Positions 18,647 through 26,207 of a stretch of 64,000 nucleotides of DNA are shown piece by piece (position 1 is the stretch's first letter; every line of letters begins with the position of its first letter). The DNA lies in the NCBI RefSeq assembly GCF_025562455.1, contig NZ_JAHPRO010000007.1, forward strand, positions 62,001-126,000, read 5' to 3'. Position numbers and translations under genes: made by a program. Origin of the DNA: Acinetobacter sp. WU_MDCI_Axc73 (GTDB lineage Bacteria; Pseudomonadota; Gammaproteobacteria; Pseudomonadales; Moraxellaceae). The notes beneath the pieces were generated by a model. It did not search any database. It was not told the DNA's origin and was given only the letters and a program-made list of their open reading frames with translations.

Positions 18647-19660
18647 ATGAGTAATCTTGATCATCGTCCAATTATTTTGACTGGCGACCGTCCCACTGGA
18701 CAGCTTCATTTAGGCCATTTTGTAGGCTCACTACGTTCACGTGTAGGTTTACAGGATAGTCATCATCAACATTTATTATTGGCAGATGCCCAAGCCTTAA
18801 CAGACAATGCAGATAATCCAGATAAAGTGCGCCGTAATATCTTAGAAGTTGCGCTGGATTATTTAGCAGTTGGGATCGATCCTGCTAAAACCACTATTTG
18901 CGTTCAGTCTTGCTTACCAGCACTGAATGAATTGACCATGCTTTATCTCAACTTTGTAACCGTAGCACGTCTCGAACGCAATCCAACCATCAAATCTGAA
19001 ATTCAGATGCGTGGCTTTGAGCGTGATATTCCCGCTGGTTTCCTATGCTATCCAGTTGCTCAAGCTGCTGATATCACAGCATTTAAAGCGACTGTCGTGC
19101 CTGTGGGTGAAGACCAAATTCCTATGATTGAACAGACCAATGAAATTGTTCGTCGTGTCAATCGTCAAATTGGCCAGGATTTATTGCCTGAATGTAAAAC
19201 TCTCCTCTCCAATATGGCACGTTTACCAGGTTTTGATGGTAAAGCCAAAATGTCTAAATCATTGGGCAATACCATTGTTTTAAATGCTTCGGATAAAGAC
19301 ATTAAAAAAGCCGTAAATGCCATGTATACCGACCCAAACCATTTACGTATTGAAGATCCAGGGCAGATTGAAGGGAATATTGTATTTACTTACCTAGATG
19401 CTTTTGATCCAAACTCAGAAGAAGTCGAGGAATTAAAAGCACATTATCGTCGTGGTGGTTTAGGTGATGGTACGGTGAAAAAACGCCTTGAAGGTATTTT
19501 AAAAGATTTAATCAGCCCAATCCGTGAACGCCGTGAAGAATTAGCGAAAGATCCAGATTACATTATGGATGTATTGCGAGATGGTACTGAAAAATGCCGG
19601 ATCATTACTCAAAATACATTAGATGAAGTCAAAGATGGATTAGGCTTATTTAAATTCTAA
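18647..19660 (+). CDS. trpS: Tryptophan--tRNA ligase
   Basis: Class I tryptophanyl-tRNA synthetase, 337 residues, close to the usual bacterial length. The HIGH-type motif is in GDRPTGQLHLGHFVGSL (about residues 13-29), the tryptophan pocket in the PVAQAADITAF segment, and the KMSKS loop in DGKAKMSKSLGN at about residues 198-209. The ATG at 18647 has GAGA upstream. A terminator at 19681 closes the gene, and a separate small-RNA candidate follows. Confidence 0.97.
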   Translation: MSNLDHRPIILTGDRPTGQLHLGHFVGSLRSRVGLQDSHHQHLLLADAQALTDNADNPDKVRRNILEVALDYLAVGIDPAKTTICVQSCLPALNELTMLYLNFVTVARLERNPTIKSEIQMRGFERDIPAGFLCYPVAQAADITAFKATVVPVGEDQIPMIEQTNEIVRRVNRQIGQDLLPECKTLLSNMARLPGFDGKAKMSKSLGNTIVLNASDKDIKKAVNAMYTDPNHLRIEDPGQIEGNIVFTYLDAFDPNSEEVEELKAHYRRGGLGDGTVKKRLEGILKDLISPIRERREELAKDPDYIMDVLRDGTEKCRIITQNTLDEVKDGLGLFKF

Positions 19661-19680
19661 ATTGAATCATTATTTAATTT

Positions 19681-19709
19681 AAAAGCTCTTATGATTAAGA
19701 GCTTTTTTT
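19681..19709 (+). terminator. Rho-independent terminator after trpS
   Basis: AAAAGCTCTTA (19681-19691) pairs with TAAGAGCTTTT (19696-19706) around TGAT, with Ts to 19709. It shows that the second terminator further on at 19926 is not needed for trpS. Confidence 0.88.
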
Positions 19710-19730
19710 ATAAATGATATTCCCTAAAGA

Positions 19731-19824
19731 AATACCAATGAATTATTTAAATGATATGAAGCTCACAAAATAATCGGTTTATTAACGTGATTTAACACTA
19801 ATTAACGTGAATACCAATGAATTT
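19731..19824 (+). repeat. Short direct repeats upstream of the sRNA candidate
   Basis: AATACCAATGAATT occurs at 19731-19744 and again at 19810-19823. ATTAACGTGA occurs at 19781-19790 and 19801-19810, spaced exactly 20 bp, about two helical turns. They lie just before the three-hairpin transcript and could be regulator binding sites. Confidence 0.55.
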
Positions 19825-19847
19825 GGTCGGTTATAAAATTACTATGA

Positions 19848-19960
19848 GTCATGAAAGTTATGAATTTCCCCAATTTCATGACATTTCTCCTTAACCGAAA
19901 CTGTTTATAACAGATTCGTTGTTCTGCGTAATGATCACCCCAATCATTGCGCTTTTTTTT
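19848..19960 (+). ncRNA. aar: Candidate small RNA of the Aar type
   Basis: Three consecutive hairpins end in a strong intrinsic terminator with no reading frame before it. Hairpin 1 pairs GTCATGAAA (19848-19856) with TTTCATGAC (19874-19882) around a 17-base loop containing CCCCAA. Hairpin 2 pairs 19896-19905 with 19909-19918 with one A-A mismatch. Hairpin 3 pairs GCGTAATGAT (19926-19935) with ATCATTGCGC (19943-19952), loop CACCCCA, then eight Ts. CCCCAAT recurs in or beside loops 1 and 3. From memory, A. baylyi encodes the Hfq-dependent sRNA Aar (amino-acid metabolism) between trpS and sucD; here the position downstream of trpS is the same, although sucD is now some 9 kb away. The 5' end is not determinable by eye and could lie further upstream. 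Confidence 0.68.
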
Positions 19961-20194
19961 GTTTAAAATTTACTCTTGTAGTAAAACATATATTTCATAC
20001 CTTGTCTGTTAATTATTAAAAATTAGAATCTTTACTTGAGGTCTTTTGCTATTTAAATTGCCGTTGAAAACAAATTGAATAAAATTGATAGACTTAGAAT
20101 AGACTTTATAAATGATAAATGTTATCTTTTTTAAATTACTAGTGAAAATACTGTAATAACAATAATTTAATTCAATAAAATAAAGAGCCGATTT
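19961..20194. other. AT-rich gap before yqiJ
   Basis: After the sRNA terminator, about 230 bp of AT-rich sequence leads to yqiJ. It presumably holds the yqiJK promoter, but I see no convincing -35/-10 pair, repeat or further structure. Confidence 0.5.
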
Positions 20195-20848
20195 ATGTTG
20201 TGGGACTTATTTACTCATCCTTCAAATTATATTTTCAGCATTAGTTTAGTTTTATGTTTTGCTATTGGAATACTTGAACTTATTTTGCTTGTGCTTGGAG
20301 GTTCATCTCAAGTTTTAGATCAATTTCTTCCAGAGCAGTTAAACGACTACCAACCTAATGTCGACTTAGATGCCGATCAAGGCATATTCTGGCATTTTTT
20401 TGACTGGCTGTATCTGGGTAGAATCCCCTTATTAATTTGGTTAATTGTTTTTCTTACGACTTATGCTCTCACTGGTTTTATCATACAGGGCACGTTTTAC
20501 ACCTTCACTGAACATTATTTTTCAGTATGGCTGATTGCCCCTGCGGTACTTTTTTTATCAATGCCTTGTGTACGTTGGGCTTCTGCTTTAGTCAGCAAAA
20601 TCATTCCTAAAGATGAAACTACAGCAATTTATAGTGAGGATTTGATTGGGCAACAAGCAAAAATCATTTTAGGTACTGCCCGAGCCAATTCACCTGCCCA
20701 AGCTAAAGTAAAAGACCGATTCGGGCAAACGCATTATGTATTGGTTGAACCAGAACAAGATGAAAGCTTTCAACAGGGACAAGTCGTTATTTTAACTAGA
20801 AAAACCAAACTCGGTTTTCATGCGATTTCTCAACTTACAAATGATTAA
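20195..20848 (+). CDS. yqiJ: YqiJ family inner-membrane protein (OB-fold, NfeD-like)
   Basis: A 217-residue protein beginning MLWDLFTHPSNYIFSISLV. Three hydrophobic segments occupy about residues 12-40, 80-105 and 110-135. The C-terminal domain from EDLIGQQAKIILGTARANSPAQAKV to VVILTRK is the soluble OB-fold typical of NfeD-type partners of flotillins. It immediately precedes yqiK (11 bp between genes), the conserved pair seen in E. coli. It probably stabilises or anchors the flotillin in the membrane. A purine-rich AAAGAGCC precedes the ATG. Confidence 0.88.
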   Translation: MLWDLFTHPSNYIFSISLVLCFAIGILELILLVLGGSSQVLDQFLPEQLNDYQPNVDLDADQGIFWHFFDWLYLGRIPLLIWLIVFLTTYALTGFIIQGTFYTFTEHYFSVWLIAPAVLFLSMPCVRWASALVSKIIPKDETTAIYSEDLIGQQAKIILGTARANSPAQAKVKDRFGQTHYVLVEPEQDESFQQGQVVILTRKTKLGFHAISQLTND

Positions 20849-20859
20849 GAGACAATAAT

Positions 20860-22560
20860 ATGTTTAATTCTGCTTTTTTTGAGATTCTCATTTTTGCTGG
20901 CATCATTCTTGTTGCCCTTGTGATTATTGGCATCATTATCGCGCGTCTTTATCGACGTTCAAGCAAAGAAGTTTCTTTTGTACGCACAGGCTTTGGGGGC
21001 GAAAAAGTCATTTTAAATGGTGGGGCAATTGTGCTTCCTGTTTTACATGAAATTATTCCAGTCAATATGAACACCTTACGTCTTGAAGTAAAACGTGCGG
21101 CTGATCAGGCACTGATTACACGTGATCGTATGCGTGTCGATGTCATGGCAGAGTTTTATGTACGGGTTAAACCGACTGCCGAATCCATTGCCACAGCGGC
21201 CCAAACGCTGGGTAAAAAAACCATGTCACCTCAGGAACTCAAAGATCTGGTTGAAGGTAAATTTGTTGATTCTTTACGTGCCGTTGCCGCTGAAATGGCG
21301 ATGGAAGAGTTACATGAAAAACGCGTGGATTTTGTACAAAAAGTTCAACAAGTTGTATCTGAAGATTTATTTAAAAATGGTCTGGAACTGGAAACTGTAT
21401 CTTTGACAGGACTTGATCAGACCAGCTTTAAGTTTTTCAATCCACAAAATGCATTTGATGCAGAAGGCTTGACCAAACTGACTGAAACCATTGAAGACCG
21501 TCGTAAAAAGCGCAATGACATTGAACAGGATGCAGATTTGGCAATTAAAGCCAAAAATCTTGAGACTGAACAGGCGCGCTTGCAGATTTTGCGTGAAGAA
21601 GAGTATGCAAAACTACAACAAGAACGTGAGATTTCGATTCGTCGTGCTGAACAACTCGCGGAAATCGCGTCACAAGAAGCAGCAAAAAAACGCGAAGCGG
21701 AAGAAGCACGAATTGCTGCTGAACGGGAAGTTGAAATCAAACGTATTGCTTCTGCTCGTGATGTCGAAAATGAAAATATTTTAAAAGCTCAATTAATTCA
21801 AAAAGCTCAGGTTGAGCAAAAGAAAACGATTGAACTGGCCGAACAAGATCGCGCGATTGCCATTGCTGAAAAGTCCCGTGCTGAATCTGAAGCCAAAGCA
21901 TTGGCAGATCAGGCTCGTGCAGCCGCAGTAAAAGCCGAAGAAGAAGTATTGACCGTTCGTGAAACCCAACGTGCAGAGCGTGAAAAAGCGGTCGAGTTAG
22001 TCGCAGCAAAACAAGCGGCTGAAAAAGATGCAATTGCTATTACGGTTGCTGCAGAGGCTTCTAAACAAGCTGCGGTAGATGATGCTGAAGCTGTACGAAT
22101 TGCCGCTGAAGCAGATGCTGAAAAATTACGGTTGAAAGCTAAAGGGGAATCTGATGCCAAAATGCTACTTGCTCAGGCTCAGGAAAAACAATATCAAGTA
22201 GATGCTGAAGGTACTCGTGCTGTCAATGAAGCATCGAATGTTCTATCAACCGAAATGCAGATTCGACTGGCTTTAATGAAATATCTACCTGAAATTATTC
22301 GTGAAAGCGTTAAACCAATGGAAAATATTGATGACATCAAAATTCTACAAGTGAATGGTTTAAATGGTTTTGCAGGTGGTTCAATTACAACTGAAACACA
22401 AGAAAATGCTCAAACCTCTTTATCTGACCAAGTGGTCAACAGTGCGCTACGCTATCGCTCACAAGCCCCTTTAATTGATAGTTTAATGAGTGAACTGGGG
22501 TTACAGGGTGGCGATATTAACGGTTTAACCCAAAGTTTAAAATCGCAACCAAACTCTTAA
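20860..22560 (+). CDS. yqiK: Flotillin-like protein YqiK
   Basis: A 566-residue flotillin/SPFH-family protein. One N-terminal membrane segment (about residues 8-28) is followed by the SPFH/Band-7 domain (about 35-210), including GGEKVILNGGAIVLPVLHEIIPVNM. A very long Ala/Glu/Lys-rich coiled coil covers about residues 215-430, and the C-terminal part contains the flotillin-type oligomerisation region. Such proteins organise membrane microdomains and affect envelope stress tolerance. It is paired with yqiJ and converges on pgaD, from which it is separated by a perfect palindromic hairpin. The coiled coil creates long shadow frames that are not genes. Confidence 0.93.
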   Translation: MFNSAFFEILIFAGIILVALVIIGIIIARLYRRSSKEVSFVRTGFGGEKVILNGGAIVLPVLHEIIPVNMNTLRLEVKRAADQALITRDRMRVDVMAEFYVRVKPTAESIATAAQTLGKKTMSPQELKDLVEGKFVDSLRAVAAEMAMEELHEKRVDFVQKVQQVVSEDLFKNGLELETVSLTGLDQTSFKFFNPQNAFDAEGLTKLTETIEDRRKKRNDIEQDADLAIKAKNLETEQARLQILREEEYAKLQQEREISIRRAEQLAEIASQEAAKKREAEEARIAAEREVEIKRIASARDVENENILKAQLIQKAQVEQKKTIELAEQDRAIAIAEKSRAESEAKALADQARAAAVKAEEEVLTVRETQRAEREKAVELVAAKQAAEKDAIAITVAAEASKQAAVDDAEAVRIAAEADAEKLRLKAKGESDAKMLLAQAQEKQYQVDAEGTRAVNEASNVLSTEMQIRLALMKYLPEIIRESVKPMENIDDIKILQVNGLNGFAGGSITTETQENAQTSLSDQVVNSALRYRSQAPLIDSLMSELGLQGGDINGLTQSLKSQPNS

Positions 22561-22577
22561 AACTTAGGTTTATCAAC

Positions 22578-22607
22578 TATAAATGCGATCCTTGGATCGC
22601 ATTTATA
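22578..22607. terminator. Bidirectional terminator hairpin between yqiK and pgaD
   Basis: A 14-bp perfect stem (TATAAATGCGATCC with GGATCGCATTTATA) with a TT centre, positions 22578-22607, lies between convergent genes. No long T tract follows, so it may act with Rho or serve to protect both 3' ends. Confidence 0.7.
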
Positions 22608-22637
22608 ATCACATCATTACAAACTGCTCAAACTATA

Positions 22638-23123
22638 TTAAGCCGTCGTTTCATATTTTACTAAATTACCGTCATCATCAAAATGTATCGTTATATTCTT
22701 GGAACTTTTCATCATATGAATATCACATACATTTAAATTAAAACTTTGCGCAATCTGAGCTTCTGTTGCGGGTTCTGGTATATTTCGTCGTTGAACATTA
22801 TAAAAACGTATCCAGTTATAAGAAGCCCAAACGAACAAAATCATGATTAAAACCATAATACAGCTGACTAACATATATAGACTGTATCGACCATTATTGT
22901 TTAATGATAAAAACAGCTGCTTATAAATATTCTGTCCTTCAAACCACCACAGTAAAATAGTAAAGAGCGGCATAATCAGCCACATCCATAAACTCCACCC
23001 TAAAATTTGTAATGAAAATCCAGCCCATTTATTTTTTACATATTCTGGTCGATCAATATATTCTGGAATATCAACTGAATGCAGTTCAGAATGAATATCT
23101 GATTTTATAGGATTATTTTTCAT
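22638..23123 (-). CDS. pgaD: Poly-N-acetylglucosamine synthesis protein PgaD
   Basis: A small inner-membrane partner of the PgaC synthase, needed for polymerisation and the target of c-di-GMP control in E. coli. The 161-residue protein has two hydrophobic segments (about residues 35-60 and 80-105) and a soluble C-terminal tail, the family layout. I chose ATG 23123, preceded by GAGAAAG and overlapping the end of pgaC by 11 bases. An in-frame alternative at 23141 lies further inside pgaC. It is the last gene of the pgaABCD operon. Confidence 0.88.
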   Translation of the reverse strand: MKNNPIKSDIHSELHSVDIPEYIDRPEYVKNKWAGFSLQILGWSLWMWLIMPLFTILLWWFEGQNIYKQLFLSLNNNGRYSLYMLVSCIMVLIMILFVWASYNWIRFYNVQRRNIPEPATEAQIAQSFNLNVCDIHMMKSSKNITIHFDDDGNLVKYETTA

Positions 23124-24381
23124 ATTCTTTCTCAGTACCAAAACCGCGATCTGGACTCACCCAACGTGCTCGCTTCTGAGTTTTAAAAATCGTTTTTGGT
23201 AATGCCACGACAGTCGATAGCATGGCCAATATCCAGAAAAAAAGTGGATACCAGATCACCCAGAAATAATTGCGAAAATGTCGGCGATCATATTGACGAT
23301 CAATCAGCAAACTTACTAAAAACTGGATTAAACAGGTCAATCCTAAAATTACGCCATACCACTGTGGCCAGAGAGACTGAATCGCCCATTCTCCAGGCAA
23401 GCTAAAAAATAAACCATAGAAATATAATACAAAGATACTAAACATCACATATGCCCAAATGACGCTGATTAATGCCTCAAATGCAATCGGCCACATACGG
23501 CGTAGTCGCCATTTAAATATTTTAGGCACATAAGCGAAAATAACTTCAATCCCGCCTTGCGCCCAGCGTAGACGTTGCTTCCATAGTCCTTTAAAAGTTT
23601 CAGGCATATAGATATAACATAATGCCTGCGGGACATAATGCAGGTCCCAATGATCGAACTGCAAGCGCCAAGAAACATCAATATCTTCAGTAATCATATC
23701 GTCGCGCCAATAGCCAATACGATCCAGAGCCACTTTACGAAATCCCACAATGGCACCCGATACCGTGAATAAACGTCCGTAAGTTCGCTGCGCCCGTTTG
23801 ATCAGTCCAATAATAGAAGAAAACTCACCGACTTGTATTTTAGCTAAAACACTAGAGCGATTAATAATGCGTGGATTTCCTGTCACTGCACCAACCCGTG
23901 GATAAGTCGTTAAATGATGCATCATCCAAAGTGCTGTGTAAGGATGAAGCAAAGCATCTCCATCGATACACACTAAATATTCATACTGACTCACCATCGC
24001 GCCTGCTTTTAAAGCATGCGCTTTACCCTGATTTTCTGCCAAATGCACAACACGTAATTGTGGATGTTGTTTTTCCAGTTCATTTAATATTTCGCCCGTG
24101 CGATCAGAACTACCGTCATTAATCGCAATCACTTCGAAAGTCGGATACTGACTTTGTAAGGCGTAACGAATAGTTTGCCGAACTTGCTTTTCCTCATTAA
24201 AACAAGGAATAAGGATGCTACAGCCTTCCCGACTAGGACTCGGATGATCTGGCTGATTAAACTCACGTTTAAAATAAAACCATAGTCCCCCAGCAATCCA
24301 TGCCCAAGCCATAAATAACGGATATAAAAAAGCAAAACCAAACACAACATCACTGGTACGGAGCTGACTCAATTCAAACAT
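23113..24381 (-). CDS. pgaC: Poly-beta-1,6-N-acetyl-D-glucosamine synthase PgaC
   Basis: Processive family-2 glycosyltransferase of the inner membrane that polymerises UDP-GlcNAc into the biofilm polysaccharide PNAG; 422 residues. Catalytic motifs are present: NDGSSD at about residues 88-93, DGD at 140-142, TED at 231-233 and the QRLRW motif at 269-273. Hydrophobic segments flank the catalytic domain at the N-terminus (about 12-36) and C-terminus (about 285-400). Its start overlaps the pgaB stop by one base (TAATG), implying translational coupling. Confidence 0.97.
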   Translation of the reverse strand: MFELSQLRTSDVVFGFAFLYPLFMAWAWIAGGLWFYFKREFNQPDHPSPSREGCSILIPCFNEEKQVRQTIRYALQSQYPTFEVIAINDGSSDRTGEILNELEKQHPQLRVVHLAENQGKAHALKAGAMVSQYEYLVCIDGDALLHPYTALWMMHHLTTYPRVGAVTGNPRIINRSSVLAKIQVGEFSSIIGLIKRAQRTYGRLFTVSGAIVGFRKVALDRIGYWRDDMITEDIDVSWRLQFDHWDLHYVPQALCYIYMPETFKGLWKQRLRWAQGGIEVIFAYVPKIFKWRLRRMWPIAFEALISVIWAYVMFSIFVLYFYGLFFSLPGEWAIQSLWPQWYGVILGLTCLIQFLVSLLIDRQYDRRHFRNYFWVIWYPLFFWILAMLSTVVALPKTIFKTQKRARWVSPDRGFGTEKEYEK

Positions 24382-26207
24382 TATTTGTGCTCCGCTTTAG
24401 AATCAAGAATATAAGGATCGTTATAATTCAATGGAGAATCATTCAAGCTTAAATCAACATATAAATCTTCCTGAATGGTCCGCCCCTGATTCAATTGATA
24501 ATGTTCGACACCCAGTTTTTGTATACCTAAGCTTTTAAGCTGTTGATAGGCTGTTTTATAAATATTCCAATCTTTTGTCTGTTGTGGCGAAATATCAAAC
24601 CCCACCATTAAGCGTTGTTTTTGTAGGCTGCTTAATGGTTGACTGGCTTTTACAAAAGCTTTAAATGTATTAGGTGCATGCAATGGATCCAGCTCAACAT
24701 AAATCAAATTGCTATACATTAGACCTTGTTCAAGCAGTGGCTCTAATCCATTAAATTGTGAAATCTCAGGTTTTACTTTAATGACAGTACGAAAATTGGT
24801 GCTGATATTGATCAGGCCATTGGCTTTAGCTTTCACTTGTTCTTTGATTTTGAATATCTGTTGAATATTTTGCTGACATTGCTGATCCCAAGATTGAGTT
24901 TGCAACGCACAATCCAGATGATTTTGTACATTGAGAATCAGGCCATCCAATGAACTATTGTTCTTGAATAAGTCCTCAGTCAAACTCGCAAGCGAAATCT
25001 GTTGTTTTGTTTCTAAATCAAGCGGTAATTCTACATAAGCCTGTTGCCCAATTCTTGTTCTTGCTTGCCAGATCATTCGGTTAAGTACATCCTGATAATG
25101 TGGCAATAAATGAGTTGGAAAAAATGCACTGTCTATTTTTCCATCCTGATTTTGATCGACAACGACTTTAAATATGATTGCATTGGTCTTTAAACTCGCC
25201 AACTGCTCTAGCATTTGACCTAATTTTTTATCATCTAAAGTTCCATCAGCATCCACCAGCTCGGTTGGATCCATTGCAATGAGGCTTCTTCTATCTTTAG
25301 AAGGCCGTCGAATATCTTCAAGAAATCCAAGCATTTGTGCATGTAACTCTTCAGGTACTGGATTTCCAATCGCAATTGCACGCTGATATGTCTGGATCGA
25401 GCTTTCACGAACCGAAACATCGCCTAAACTAAAGGAAAGCGGTAAACCTGCTTGTTTAGCCAACTGTTCAGTTTCTCCAGTCACTGCACCATACGGCCAA
25501 AAGATCGCTTTGGTATTGATCCCCAATTTTTGATCTAAAATAGTCTTTGATTTTTTTAAATCACTTAATATTCTCTGATGATAAACCTCATCAGTTTCAT
25601 AGCTTTGTTGTGCAGGTAAATATTGGCGGGTAATGGCAGCGGGTTCCATATTTTGTTGTGGATTTGCCAAGATCCCTTTATGTAAGTTTTCCGAATGTGA
25701 AACAAATTCGACTAAATGTGAGTTTTCCATCTCACGCATCTGCTGCCAATTCATCAAATTACCTTGACCATAAGCTTCATATGCATCGTGATTGTTACCA
25801 TTGATCCAGCTTGTCACGATCGCAAAAACAGCAGGAACCTGATACTGTTGAAGTAGAGGATAAACACGGCTATAGCTACTCAATGCACCATCATCAAATG
25901 TCAATAATACTGCTTTGTCAGGTAATGCGACCTTGTGTTCGCGTGCTTGCCAGACATCTTCAAGCCGAATTACATTCCAGTCGGATTGTTTCAGCCAAGC
26001 CAAAAATTGAGCTAAATTCTTACTACTAATTGCATAACTATCTCGATCGCCATTCACCGCAACCTCATCACGTACATCATGAAAGGTCAGTGTGACAAAC
26101 TGCCCCTGTGTATGCAGTTCAGCATCTTCTTTGATCTCTTTTGCATATAAACTTACGGAAGGACTCAGCAATACCAAAACCATCATTATGTTTAACTTTT
26201 TGAGCAT
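24381..26207 (-). CDS. pgaB: Poly-N-acetylglucosamine N-deacetylase PgaB
   Basis: Periplasmic two-domain enzyme that partly deacetylates PNAG before export; 608 residues. A signal peptide (about 1-22, ending LYA) lacks the lipobox Cys found in E. coli PgaB. The deacetylase domain has the metal and catalytic residues: D105/D106 in TFDDG and H171/H176 in VSHSENLH. The C-terminal domain (about 310-590) matches the glycosidase-like half by its NAIIFKVVVDQNQDGKIDSAFFP segment. However, the region aligned by eye with the E. coli HDD catalytic pair reads DGLILNVQNH (421-430), without the acidic pair. It overlaps pgaA by one base. Confidence 0.94.
   Translation of the reverse strand: MLKKLNIMMVLVLLSPSVSLYAKEIKEDAELHTQGQFVTLTFHDVRDEVAVNGDRDSYAISSKNLAQFLAWLKQSDWNVIRLEDVWQAREHKVALPDKAVLLTFDDGALSSYSRVYPLLQQYQVPAVFAIVTSWINGNNHDAYEAYGQGNLMNWQQMREMENSHLVEFVSHSENLHKGILANPQQNMEPAAITRQYLPAQQSYETDEVYHQRILSDLKKSKTILDQKLGINTKAIFWPYGAVTGETEQLAKQAGLPLSFSLGDVSVRESSIQTYQRAIAIGNPVPEELHAQMLGFLEDIRRPSKDRRSLIAMDPTELVDADGTLDDKKLGQMLEQLASLKTNAIIFKVVVDQNQDGKIDSAFFPTHLLPHYQDVLNRMIWQARTRIGQQAYVELPLDLETKQQISLASLTEDLFKNNSSLDGLILNVQNHLDCALQTQSWDQQCQQNIQQIFKIKEQVKAKANGLINISTNFRTVIKVKPEISQFNGLEPLLEQGLMYSNLIYVELDPLHAPNTFKAFVKASQPLSSLQKQRLMVGFDISPQQTKDWNIYKTAYQQLKSLGIQKLGVEHYQLNQGRTIQEDLYVDLSLNDSPLNYNDPYILDSKAEHK

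Noticed and set aside
19926-19960. Second terminator for trpS
   Set aside because: trpS is already closed by a full terminator at 19681-19709, and two more hairpins lie between, so an independent small transcript is the better explanation.
21417-22160. Several long frames on both strands in yqiK
   Set aside because: They arise from the low-complexity Ala/Glu/Lys coiled coil of the flotillin gene.
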